A program made the position numbers and the translations under genes. Source: Hyphomicrobiales bacterium (GTDB lineage Bacteria; Pseudomonadota; Alphaproteobacteria; Rhizobiales; Rhizobiaceae). Taken from it: DNA of 64,000 bases. The DNA lies in assembly GCA_003577315.1 (NCBI GenBank), contig QEVK01000015.1, forward strand, positions 62,001 through 126,000, given 5' to 3'. Shown piece after piece: positions 38,243 through 48,856 of the stretch. How positions within the stretch are numbered: the first letter of the stretch is position 1; every line of letters begins with the position of its first letter. Under the pieces are notes generated by a model. That model made no database searches, was not told the origin of the DNA, and was given only the letters and a program-made list of their open reading frames with translations.

Positions 38243-39697
38243 ATGTATCTGGGGATCGACCTCGGCACGTCCGGCGTCAAGGCGCTGCTGATCGATGCCG
38301 ACCAGCGCATCGTGGCGTCGGCCACGGCGCGGCTCGAGGTCTCGCGCCCGCGCGAGGGCTGGTGCGAGCAGAACCCCGCCGACTGGATCGACGCGGCCGA
38401 GGAGGCGGTCGGGACGCTGAAAGCCACGCACGGCGCGGCGCTGGCGGCGGTGCGCGGCATCGGCCTTTCCGGCCAGATGCACGGGGCGACGCTGCTCGAC
38501 GCCTCCGACGCGGTGCTGCGGCCGGCGATCCTGTGGAACGACACGCGCAGCCACGCGCAGGCCGCCGCGCTTGACGCCGATCCGCGCTTTCGCGCCGTCA
38601 CCGGCAACATCGTCTTTCCCGGCTTCACCGCGCCCAAGCTCGCATGGGTGAGGGAGCATGAGCCGGAGGTCTTCTCCCGCGTCGCCATGGTGCTCCTGCC
38701 CAAGGACTATCTGCGCCTGTGGCTGACGGGCGACTTCGTCTCCGAGATGTCGGACGCGGCGGGCACCTCGTGGCTCGACGTGGGCGAGCGCGCGTGGTCG
38801 GCGGACCTGCTCGCCGCGACCGGCCTCGGGACGAAGCATATGCCGACCCTGGTCGAGGGCACGCAGCGGTCGGGCACGCTGCGGGGCGAGCTTGCCGCGC
38901 GCTGGGGCATGGGCGGCCGCGTGGCCGTGGCCGGCGGGGCGGGCGACAACGCGGCCTCGGCCTGCGGCATGGGCGCGGTGCGCGAGGGCGAGGCCTTCGC
39001 CTCGCTCGGCACGTCGGGCGTGCTGTTTGCGGCGAACGACGCCTGTCGGCCGAACCCGCGGAGCGCGGTCCACACCTTCTGCCATGCGCTGCCGCGCGCC
39101 TGGCATCAGATGGGCGTCATCCTGTCGGCGACGGATTCGCTCAACTGGCTGTCGGGCATAACCGGGCGCTCGGCGCAACAGCTCACCGACGAGCTGGGCG
39201 GCGGGCTGCGCGCGCCCTCGGGCGTGTCGTTCCTGCCCTACCTGTCGGGCGAGCGCACGCCGCACAACGACGCCGCCATCCGCGGCGTCCTCGCCGGCCT
39301 GTCGCATCTGTCCGACCGGGCGGCGCTGACGCAAGGCGTGCTCGAAGGCGTTGCGTTTGCGTTTCGCGACAGCCTCGAGGCGCTGCGCGCGGCCGGCACC
39401 GGATTGTCCCGCGTGACGGCCATCGGCGGCGGCTCGCGCTCGCGCTACTGGCTGGAGGCGCTCGCCACCGCGCTGGAGCTTCCGGTCGACCTGCCGGCGG
39501 ACGGCGATTTCGGCGCCGCCTTCGGCGCGGCGCGCCTCGGCCTGATCGCGGCGGAAGACGCCGATCCGCTCGCCGTGTGCACGCCGCCTGCCATCGCCGC
39601 GACCATCGAGCCGCAGGCCGCGCTCGTTCCCGCCTACGCGCAGGCGTGGCGGCGCTATCGCGCGCTCTACCCCGCCATCAAAGGAGTACCATCGTGA
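38243..39697 (+). CDS. xylB: Xylulokinase
   Basis: 484 aa, FGGY carbohydrate kinase. It has [15 protein letters not shown] (ATP phosphate loop), [13 protein letters not shown] (xylulokinase hallmark), the catalytic Asp in [14 protein letters not shown] and [16 protein letters not shown] in the C-terminal domain. The ATG at 38243 is 6 nt from GGGAGG; an ATG two codons earlier is too close. It phosphorylates D-xylulose to xylulose-5-phosphate in the cytoplasm. The stop overlaps the xylA start (GTGA). Confidence 0.94.
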   Translation: MYLGIDLGTSGVKALLIDADQRIVASATARLEVSRPREGWCEQNPADWIDAAEEAVGTLKATHGAALAAVRGIGLSGQMHGATLLDASDAVLRPAILWNDTRSHAQAAALDADPRFRAVTGNIVFPGFTAPKLAWVREHEPEVFSRVAMVLLPKDYLRLWLTGDFVSEMSDAAGTSWLDVGERAWSADLLAATGLGTKHMPTLVEGTQRSGTLRGELAARWGMGGRVAVAGGAGDNAASACGMGAVREGEAFASLGTSGVLFAANDACRPNPRSAVHTFCHALPRAWHQMGVILSATDSLNWLSGITGRSAQQLTDELGGGLRAPSGVSFLPYLSGERTPHNDAAIRGVLAGLSHLSDRAALTQGVLEGVAFAFRDSLEALRAAGTGLSRVTAIGGGSRSRYWLEALATALELPVDLPADGDFGAAFGAARLGLIAAEDADPLAVCTPPAIAATIEPQAALVPAYAQAWRRYRALYPAIKGVPS

Positions 39698-41004
39698 GCA
39701 CCGGCTTCTTCGGCGACATCGGCCCGGTCCGCTATGAGGGGCCGGATTCCGCCAACCCGCTCGCCTACCGCTTCTACGACCCCGACGAGATCGTGCTCGG
39801 CAAGCGGCTCGAAGACCATCTGCGCTTCGCCGTCGCCTACTGGCATTCCTTCGCCTGGGAGGGCGGCGACCCGTTCGGCGGCCGCACCTTCGCGCGGCCG
39901 TGGTATGGCGAGACGATGGAGCTGGCCAAGCTCAAGGCCGACGTCGCCTTCGAGATGTTCTCGATCCTCGGCACGCCGTTCTACTGCTTCCACGACGCCG
40001 ACGTGCGGCCCGAGGGCGACACGCTGAAGGAGAGCATCGGCCGCCTCGACGCCGTCGCCGACATCTTCGCGAGGAAACAGGAGGAGACCGGCGTCAGGCT
40101 TTTGTGGGGCACGGCGAACCTGTTCTCGCACCGTCGCTACATGGCCGGGGCGGCGACCAACCCCGACCCGGACGTGTTCGCCTATGCGGCGGCGACGGTG
40201 AAGGCGTGCATCGACGTGACGAAACGGCTCGACGGCGAGAACTACGTGCTGTGGGGCGGGCGCGAGGGCTACGAGACGCTGCTCAACACCGACATGAAGC
40301 GCGAGCGCGAGCAGGCCGGCCGCTTCCTGTCGCTGGTGGTCGACTACAAGCACCGCACCGGCTTCAAGGGCACGATCCTGATCGAGCCCAAGCCGCAAGA
40401 GCCGACCAAGCACCAGTACGACTACGACGTCGCCACCGTCTACGGCTTCCTCAAGGATTTCGGGCTGGAGAACGAGGTCAGGCTCAACATCGAGCAGGGC
40501 CACGCCATCCTCGCCGGCCACTCCTTCGAGCACGAGCTGGCGCTGGCCAACGCGCTCGGCGTCTTCGGCTCCATCGACATGAACCGCAACGACTACCAGT
40601 CGGGCTGGGACACCGACCAGTTCCCCAACAACGCCGCCGAAGCGGCGCTGGCCTACTACCAGATCCTGCTCGGCGGCGGCTTCACCACCGGCGGCACCAA
40701 TTTCGACGCCAGGCTCAGGCGCCAGTCGCTCGACCCGCAGGATCTGCTGATCGGCCATATCGGCGGCATCGACGTGTGCGCGCGCGGCCTGAAGGCGGCG
40801 GCAAGGATGATCGAGGACGCAGCACTTGCCGGCCCGCTCGACGAGCGCTACGCCGGCTGGCGGGACGCGGAGGCGCGGGCGATGCTTTCAGGCCAGCGCT
40901 CGCTGGAGGAGATTTCCGCGCGGGTGCTGTCGCAGGGAATCGAGCCGCAGCCGCGCTCCGGCCGGCAGGAGCTCCTGGAAAACATCGTCAACCGCTACGT
41001 CTGA
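39694..41004 (+). CDS. xylA: Xylose isomerase
   Basis: 436 aa, close to the 440 of E. coli XylA. Metal ligands are visible in [44 protein letters not shown] and GGTNFDAR. The catalytic His lies in [15 protein letters not shown] start with AAGGAG 7 nt upstream overlaps xylB by 4 bp, so the two are translationally coupled. It converts D-xylose to D-xylulose. No xylose transporter is adjacent. Confidence 0.95.
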   Translation: MSTGFFGDIGPVRYEGPDSANPLAYRFYDPDEIVLGKRLEDHLRFAVAYWHSFAWEGGDPFGGRTFARPWYGETMELAKLKADVAFEMFSILGTPFYCFHDADVRPEGDTLKESIGRLDAVADIFARKQEETGVRLLWGTANLFSHRRYMAGAATNPDPDVFAYAAATVKACIDVTKRLDGENYVLWGGREGYETLLNTDMKREREQAGRFLSLVVDYKHRTGFKGTILIEPKPQEPTKHQYDYDVATVYGFLKDFGLENEVRLNIEQGHAILAGHSFEHELALANALGVFGSIDMNRNDYQSGWDTDQFPNNAAEAALAYYQILLGGGFTTGGTNFDARLRRQSLDPQDLLIGHIGGIDVCARGLKAAARMIEDAALAGPLDERYAGWRDAEARAMLSGQRSLEEISARVLSQGIEPQPRSGRQELLENIVNRYV

Positions 41005-41112
41005 GCCGCCGCGACACGCGCCGGGGTACTTGACGCAGGGGCCGCGAACGAACAGGAACGGTTCGCGCGGCATTCTCGCCGCGCGCGGCGAGGCTGACGA
41101 GGAGGAACCGAC

Positions 41113-42321
<1,209 letters not shown>

Positions 42322-42347
42322 CCTTTCGACAATAACGGGACCTGTCC

Positions 42348-43463
42348 ATGGCCACGCTTTTCGACCCCATCCTTGCCGGCGACCTTTCGCTGCCAAACCG
42401 CATCGCCATGGCGCCGCTGACGCGCAACCGCTCGCCCGGCGCGGTGCCGACGCCGCTCGTCGCCGAATACTACACGCAGCGCGCCACGGCGGGACTGCTG
42501 ATCACGGAGGCCACCGCGATCAGCCATCAGGGGCAGGGCTATGCCGACGTGCCCGGCCTCTACGCACCCGGGCAGATCGCCGGCTGGCGGCGGGTGACGG
42601 ACGCGGTCCACGCCGCGGGCGGGCGCATCGTCACCCAGCTCTGGCATGTCGGGCGCATCTCGCACGAGACGCTGCAACCGGGCGGCGGCAAGCCGGTGGC
42701 ACCGTCGGCGATCCGGGCCAGGTCGAAGACCTTTCTCATCAACGCGGACGGCAGCGGCAGCTTCGCCGAGACCTCGGAGCCGCGCGCGCTGGAGCTTTCC
42801 GAAATCCCCGGCATCCTCGACGACTACCGCCGCGCCGCCAGGGCCGCGGTCGAGGAGGCGGGTTTCGACGGAGTCGAGATCCACGCCGCCAACGGCTACC
42901 TGATCGACCAGTTCCTGCGTTCGGGCAGCAACCGGCGCACCGACGCCTATGGCGGCCCGATCGAGAACCGCGCCCGCTTCCTGTTCGAGGCGGTCGACGC
43001 GGTGATCGAGGGCGCGGGCGCCGGGCGCGTCGGCATCCGGCTGTCGCCGGTCACGCCGGCCAACGATGCCTTCGATCCCGAGCCGCAGCCGCTGTTCGAG
43101 CATGTCGCGCGCGGGCTCGGCCTCCGCGGGCTGGCCTATATCCACACCATCGAGGGCGCGACCGGCGGCGCGCGCGACTACAGGCAGGGCGAGCGCGACT
43201 TCGACTATGCCGCCTACAAGGCCGCCTATCGCGACGCCGGCGGCAAGGGCGCGTGGATGGTCAACAACGGCTACGACGCCGGGCTGGCGAGGCAGGCGGT
43301 GGAAAGCGGCGCGGCCGACCTCGTCGCCTTCGGCAAGCTCTACATCGCCAATCCCGACCTGGTGACGCGGCTGCGCGACGGCACCGCCCTCAACGCGCCG
43401 GACAAGACGACCTTCTACGGCGGCGGGGCGCGGGGCTACACCGACTATCCGTTCGCGGCGTGA
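42348..43463 (+). CDS. Old Yellow Enzyme family alkene reductase / NADH:flavin oxidoreductase
   Basis: 371 aa FMN TIM-barrel protein. It has NRIAMAPLTRNRSPG, WHVGRISH, IHAANGYLIDQFLR (the His-Ala-Ala-Asn substrate-binding pair) and NRRTDAYGGPIENRARF, all standard for NemA/OYE enzymes. It reduces activated C=C bonds, nitro compounds or N-ethylmaleimide-type electrophiles. It follows the thiolase gene by 26 bp and may be co-transcribed. It converges on the deaminase gene with 6 bp between them. Confidence 0.9.
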   Translation: MATLFDPILAGDLSLPNRIAMAPLTRNRSPGAVPTPLVAEYYTQRATAGLLITEATAISHQGQGYADVPGLYAPGQIAGWRRVTDAVHAAGGRIVTQLWHVGRISHETLQPGGGKPVAPSAIRARSKTFLINADGSGSFAETSEPRALELSEIPGILDDYRRAARAAVEEAGFDGVEIHAANGYLIDQFLRSGSNRRTDAYGGPIENRARFLFEAVDAVIEGAGAGRVGIRLSPVTPANDAFDPEPQPLFEHVARGLGLRGLAYIHTIEGATGGARDYRQGERDFDYAAYKAAYRDAGGKGAWMVNNGYDAGLARQAVESGAADLVAFGKLYIANPDLVTRLRDGTALNAPDKTTFYGGGARGYTDYPFAA

Positions 43464-43469
43464 AGGGCC

Positions 43470-44072
43470 TCAATTGAGCGGGATGTCGTTGCCGTCCTTC
43501 GCGGCCTGATAGGTCCGCGACAGCGCGTCGTAGCGCTGCGAAAGTGCCGCGAAGCGCGCCCGCAAACGGGCGCGCTCGCTGTCTTCGGGAAGCCTTTCGG
43601 CCAGCCGGCGCAGCGAATGGCTCTTCCAGTAGGCGTTCTCGGCGGCGTAGCCGCCGGGCTCCAGCCGGAACACCTCCTTCAATATCCTCAGGTCGTGCGG
43701 GATGGCGAACGCATCGCGCGAATCCTCGTGGCTGAAGAGATAGTGGAAGTTGTCGAAGCCGGCCCAGGTGATGGCCGACAGGCACAGCGAGCACGGCTCG
43801 TGGGTGGAGAGGAAGACGCATTCGCCCGTGTCGGGGCGGTCGGCCTTCGGCAGCTCGTAGAAACGCTTCAGCGCGTGCATCTCGCCGTGCCAGAGCGGGT
43901 TCTCCAGCTCGTTGTTGGTCTCGGCGATCAGCACCGACAGGTCGCTCTTTCTCAGGATCGCCGCGCCGAAGACCTTGTTGCCCCTGGCCACGCCCTCTTG
44001 CGTCTTCGGCACGATGTCGTGCTCGATGACGTCGAGCAGGCGGTCGAGGAAGCGGGCGTCGTGCGCGGTCAT
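43470..44072 (-). CDS. CDA-fold nucleoside/base deaminase-like protein of the purine cluster
   Basis: 200 aa. Zinc-site motifs are HGEMHAL (in place of the usual H-A/C-E) and THEPCSLCLSA (PCxxC), so the catalytic core is intact apart from Ala to Gly. A long C-terminal helical extension (about residues 140-200) is not part of minimal deaminases. It overlaps allA by 4 bp, so it is the last gene of the allE-allA group. GuaD in this window is of the unrelated amidohydrolase type, so this gene could act on another purine or ureide intermediate. Substrate unknown. Confidence 0.78.
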   Translation of the reverse strand: MTAHDARFLDRLLDVIEHDIVPKTQEGVARGNKVFGAAILRKSDLSVLIAETNNELENPLWHGEMHALKRFYELPKADRPDTGECVFLSTHEPCSLCLSAITWAGFDNFHYLFSHEDSRDAFAIPHDLRILKEVFRLEPGGYAAENAYWKSHSLRRLAERLPEDSERARLRARFAALSQRYDALSRTYQAAKDGNDIPLN

Positions 44073-44566
44073 CGCGGCAGCCTCACTTCCCACGGCTCCT
44101 CGAAATGGTGCTCCTCGAGGTTGTCGCCGTCGCCGCCGCGGTCGACCACGAGAAAATCCTGGCTGCCGCCGATGGGCGTCAGCACCGCGTGCCACAGGTT
44201 GCGGCGATAGTTCACCCCCTGCCCGGGGCGGGTGACGAAGGCGCGCGGGACGCCGGGGCTTGCCCCTTCGTCGGGACAGACCACGACGAGGAAGGGGGCG
44301 GGCGACAGCGGCACGAACGCCTGGCTGCCCAGCGGATGGCGCTCGACCATGCCGAGCCTGAGCGGAAAGTCGTAGGGCGTGCCCCTGAAGATCGAGATCA
44401 GCACGCGCGCGTTCGGCCCTTCGGCCTCCACCTTCGCCAGGTCGTGGTAGCGCTCGCACTTGCCGGCGTTGATCGGGAAATGGTTGTCCCAGTCGGTGTC
44501 GATGACGTCGCCGAACGGCGCGAAGGCGGCGCGGGTCAGCGGTTGCGCGGTGACGATGCGGTTCAT
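44069..44566 (-). CDS. allA: Ureidoglycolate lyase
   Basis: 165 aa, the usual AllA length. It has the cupin-like pattern FGDVIDTDW, CERYHDLAKVE, HPLGSQAFVPL, VNYRRNLWHAVLTPIG and FLVVDRGGDGDNLEEH. It cleaves (S)-ureidoglycolate to glyoxylate and urea, the last step of ureide breakdown. It lies 8 bp after allE and overlaps the deaminase gene. The ATG at 44566 is chosen because the family begins close to this point. Confidence 0.92.
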   Translation of the reverse strand: MNRIVTAQPLTRAAFAPFGDVIDTDWDNHFPINAGKCERYHDLAKVEAEGPNARVLISIFRGTPYDFPLRLGMVERHPLGSQAFVPLSPAPFLVVVCPDEGASPGVPRAFVTRPGQGVNYRRNLWHAVLTPIGGSQDFLVVDRGGDGDNLEEHHFEEPWEVRLPR

Positions 44567-44574
44567 CGGCCCGC

Positions 44575-45402
44575 TCACCGGAATGCCAGCCTGGCGTGGC
44601 GGTTGACGTCCTTGTAGAGCAGGTAGCGGAACCGGCCCGGCCCGCCGGCATAGCAGGCCTGCGGGCAGAAGGCGCGCAGCCACATGTAGTCGCCGGCCTC
44701 GACCTCGACCCAGTCGCGGTTGAGCTTGTAGACGGCCTTGCCCTCCAGCACGTAGAGGCCGTGCTCCATCACGTGCGTCTCCTCGAACGGGATCAGCCCG
44801 CCCGGCTGGAAGGTGACGACGGTGACGTGCATGTCGTGGCGCAGGTCATCGGGATCGACGAAGCGCGTCGTCGCCCAGGCGCCGTTCGTGTCGGGCATGG
44901 GGACGGGCGCGATGTCGGCCTCGTCGAGGAACAGCGCCTCCGGCACGTCGAGATCCTCGACGAACTCGTAGGCCTTCCTGATCCAGTGGAAGCGCGCGGT
45001 CTCGCCGCCCTCGTTCCTCGCCGTCCAGCCGCTCGCCGGCGGCAGATAGGCGTAGCCGCCCGGCGTCAGCACGTGCCGCTCGCCGTCGAGCGTCACCGTC
45101 AGCTCGCCCTCGACCACGAACAGCACGGCTTCCGCATCCGCCTCCGGCTCCGGCCGGTCGCTGCCGCCACCGGGCTGAACTTCCATGACGTATTGCGAGA
45201 AGGTCTCGGAAAAGCCCGACAGCGGCCGCGACAGCATCCACAGCCGCGTGCCTTCCCAGAACGGCAGGTAGGAGGTGACGATGTCGCTCATCACCCCCCT
45301 GGGGATGACGGCATAGGCTTCGGTGAAGACCGCGCGGCCGGTGTGCAGCTCGGTCTGCGGGGGCAGGCCCCCATGCGGCGCGTAGTAGGTGCGGCCGGTC
45401 AT
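44575..45402 (-). CDS. allE: (S)-ureidoglycine aminohydrolase
   Basis: 275 aa bicupin (YlbA/UGlyAH). It begins TYYAPHGGLPPQTELHTGRAVFTEAYAV. The second cupin has the metal motif FEETHVMEHGLYVLEGKAVY, and an RAFCPQACYAGGPGRFRYLLYKDVNRH tail follows. It releases ammonia from (S)-ureidoglycine to give ureidoglycolate, the AllA substrate. It sits between puuE-uraD and allA on the same strand, with 8-12 bp gaps, in one operon. Confidence 0.93.
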   Translation of the reverse strand: MTGRTYYAPHGGLPPQTELHTGRAVFTEAYAVIPRGVMSDIVTSYLPFWEGTRLWMLSRPLSGFSETFSQYVMEVQPGGGSDRPEPEADAEAVLFVVEGELTVTLDGERHVLTPGGYAYLPPASGWTARNEGGETARFHWIRKAYEFVEDLDVPEALFLDEADIAPVPMPDTNGAWATTRFVDPDDLRHDMHVTVVTFQPGGLIPFEETHVMEHGLYVLEGKAVYKLNRDWVEVEAGDYMWLRAFCPQACYAGGPGRFRYLLYKDVNRHARLAFR

Positions 45403-45414
45403 GCTCGTTGTCCT

Positions 45415-46860
45415 TCAGGCGGGCAGGATGGCTTGGAGCCGCAGCTCGGCGATGCGCTCGACCTGCCGGCAGGCGGTGGTGAACTCGGCGGCGCGGTCGT
45501 TGTCGATGCGGGCGTGGAAAGCGGCGAGGATGCTTGCCCTGGTGTTGTCCTTGACCGCGACGATGAACGGGAAGCCGAATTTCTCGACATAGGCGGCGTT
45601 GAGGCGCGTGAAGGTCTCGCGCTCGGCATCGGTCAGGGCATCCAAGCCGGCCGACGCCTGCTCGGCGGTCGATTCCGCCGTCAGCCGCTTCGCCTGCGCC
45701 AGCTTGCCGGCAAGGTCGGGATGGGCCCTGAGCACACCGAGCCGCTCCTCCTCGCTGGCTGAACGGAAGACGCGGCAGAGCGCGTTGTGCAGGCCGCCCG
45801 CCGAATCGTGGGCCGGGCCGAGCTCCAGCGAAAAGGCGCGCTCGGCGATCCACGGCGAATGCTCGAAGATGCCGCCGAATTTTTCCACGAACCCGTCCTT
45901 GCCCATGCGGCTCGGGCGGAGCGCGGGCGCGCGATAGGGGTGGCGCTCGCGCCAGTGGGCGGCGATCTCGCCGCGCGTCGGCAGCCACACGCGCTCGTGG
46001 CCCTTCACATGGTCGATGAAGCGCTGGAGCGCGGCGGCGCGGCCCGGCCGGCCGATCAGCCGGCAGTGCAGGCCGATGCTCATCATCGCCGGCCGTCCCG
46101 CGCGTCCTTCGGCGTAGAGCGTGTCGAAGGCGTCCTTGAGATAGGCGAGGAACTGGTCGCCGCTGTTGAAGCCCTGCGCGGTCGCGAAGCGCATGTCGTT
46201 GGCGTCGAGCGTGTAGGGGATGACGAGCTGCGGCGAAATCGCGTTGCCGTGGCCGTCATGGTCGAGCCAGTAGGGCAGGTCGTCGTCATAGGTGTCGGAA
46301 ATCCAGTCGAAGCCGCCCTCGGCCGCCGCCAGCCGCACCGAGTTGACCGAGGTGCGGCCGAGATACATGCCCCTCGGCCTTGTCCCCACGACCTCGGCAT
46401 GCAGCCTGATCGCCTCGATCAGGTCGGCCCTCTCGGAGGCCTCGTCGTGGTCGCGGTAGTCGATCCAGCGCAGGCCGTGGCTGGCGATCTCCCAGCCGGC
46501 CGCCTTCATCGCCGCCACCTGATCGGGCGAGCGGGCGAGCGCGGTGGCCACCCCGTAGACGGTGACGGGGATCTGCGCGGCCGTGAACATGCGGTGCAGC
46601 CGCCAGAAGCCGGCGCGCGCGCCGTATTCGTAGATCGACTCCATGTTCCAGTGGCGCTTGCCGGGCCAGGGGGCGGCCCCCACCACCTCCGACAGGAACG
46701 CCTCGGACGCCGCGTCGCCGTGCAGGATGCAGTTCTCGCCGCCTTCCTCGTAATTGACCACGAACTGGACGGCGACACGCGCGCCGCCCGGCCATTCCGG
46801 GTCGGGCGGGTTCGCCCCGTAGCCGCGCATGTCCCTGGGATACCGCATCCGCTTCCCCAT
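45415..46860 (-). CDS. puuE: Fused allantoinase (PuuE) and OHCU decarboxylase (UraD)
   Basis: 481 aa. Residues about 1-310 are a cofactor-independent PuuE-type allantoinase of the polysaccharide-deacetylase fold (YPRDMRGYGANPPDPEWPGGARVAVQFVVNYEEGGE). Residues about 320-481 are UraD (FVEKFGGIFEHSPWIAERAF, catalytic His in LRAHPDLAGKLA, FPFIVAVKDN). The protein thus makes (S)-allantoin from OHCU and then opens it to allantoate. GGGGGAAA precedes the ATG. It is the first gene of the allE-allA operon and diverges from uraH, whose product feeds the UraD domain. Confidence 0.92.
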   Translation of the reverse strand: MGKRMRYPRDMRGYGANPPDPEWPGGARVAVQFVVNYEEGGENCILHGDAASEAFLSEVVGAAPWPGKRHWNMESIYEYGARAGFWRLHRMFTAAQIPVTVYGVATALARSPDQVAAMKAAGWEIASHGLRWIDYRDHDEASERADLIEAIRLHAEVVGTRPRGMYLGRTSVNSVRLAAAEGGFDWISDTYDDDLPYWLDHDGHGNAISPQLVIPYTLDANDMRFATAQGFNSGDQFLAYLKDAFDTLYAEGRAGRPAMMSIGLHCRLIGRPGRAAALQRFIDHVKGHERVWLPTRGEIAAHWRERHPYRAPALRPSRMGKDGFVEKFGGIFEHSPWIAERAFSLELGPAHDSAGGLHNALCRVFRSASEEERLGVLRAHPDLAGKLAQAKRLTAESTAEQASAGLDALTDAERETFTRLNAAYVEKFGFPFIVAVKDNTRASILAAFHARIDNDRAAEFTTACRQVERIAELRLQAILPA

Positions 46861-47018
46861 CGTCGTTTCCCCCAGAATAATTCAAAACAGGCGCGCCATT
46901 CCCCCAGGAAACTTTGAAAGTGTTTTGGCGCCTTGCCGCTCGGCCTGTCCTTTGTCGTGCAATAGAGTATCGTGAATCCTGCCAAGCAGTCGCCGGCTGG
47001 CAGCCGGAAGGAGGAACG
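46861..47018. promoter_or_regulatory. Divergent promoter region puuE-uraD / uraH with repeated element
   Basis: This region is AT-richer than its surroundings. It contains CCAGAATAATTCAAAAC (46872-46888) and CCAGGAAACTTTGAAAGTG (46904-46922). The second shares 14 of 18 positions with a site in the puuD/lysR gap, including an unbroken TTTGAAAGT. ACTTT-G-AAAGT (46911-46921) is a perfect palindrome. It is a probable operator for a purine-pathway regulator. Confidence 0.55.
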
Positions 47019-47377
47019 ATGGCTGAGCACGGACGGCTCACCACCCATGTGCTCGACACGGCCAGCGGCCGTCCGGCCGAGGGGCTGAAGATCGCGCTCT
47101 ACCGCGTCAGCGGCAACTCGCACAGGAAGCTCAAGGAAGCGGTGACAAACGCCGACGGGCGCTGCGATGCGCCGCTGCTCGAAGGCGGGGCGTTCCAGCC
47201 CGGCCAGTACGAGCTGGTGTTCTTCGCCGGCGACTATCTGCGCGCGGGCGGCGCGGCGCTGCCGGACCCGCTGTTCCTCGACCAGATCCCGATCCGCTTC
47301 GGCATGGCCGGGCAGGGGCACTATCACGTGCCGCTGCTTCTTTCGCCCTACGGCTACTCCACCTACAGGGGAAGCTG

Positions 47378-47378
<1 letters not shown>
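47019..47378 (+). CDS. uraH: 5-Hydroxyisourate hydrolase
   Basis: 119 aa, transthyretin-like. The N-terminal signature is [14 protein letters not shown] with the catalytic His. [19 protein letters not shown] ends in the diagnostic YRGS. It hydrolyses 5-hydroxyisourate to OHCU for the UraD domain encoded divergently. GGAAGGAGG lies just before the ATG. The stop overlaps the xdhA start by one base. Confidence 0.95.
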
Positions 47379-48853
<1,475 letters not shown>

Positions 48854-48856
48854 GCC

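Noticed and set aside
41064..41085. CGCGCGGC-ATTCTC-GCCGCGCG hairpin after xylA as a terminator
   Set aside because: The 8-bp stem is real, but no T-tract follows and such stems are common by chance in DNA this GC-rich.
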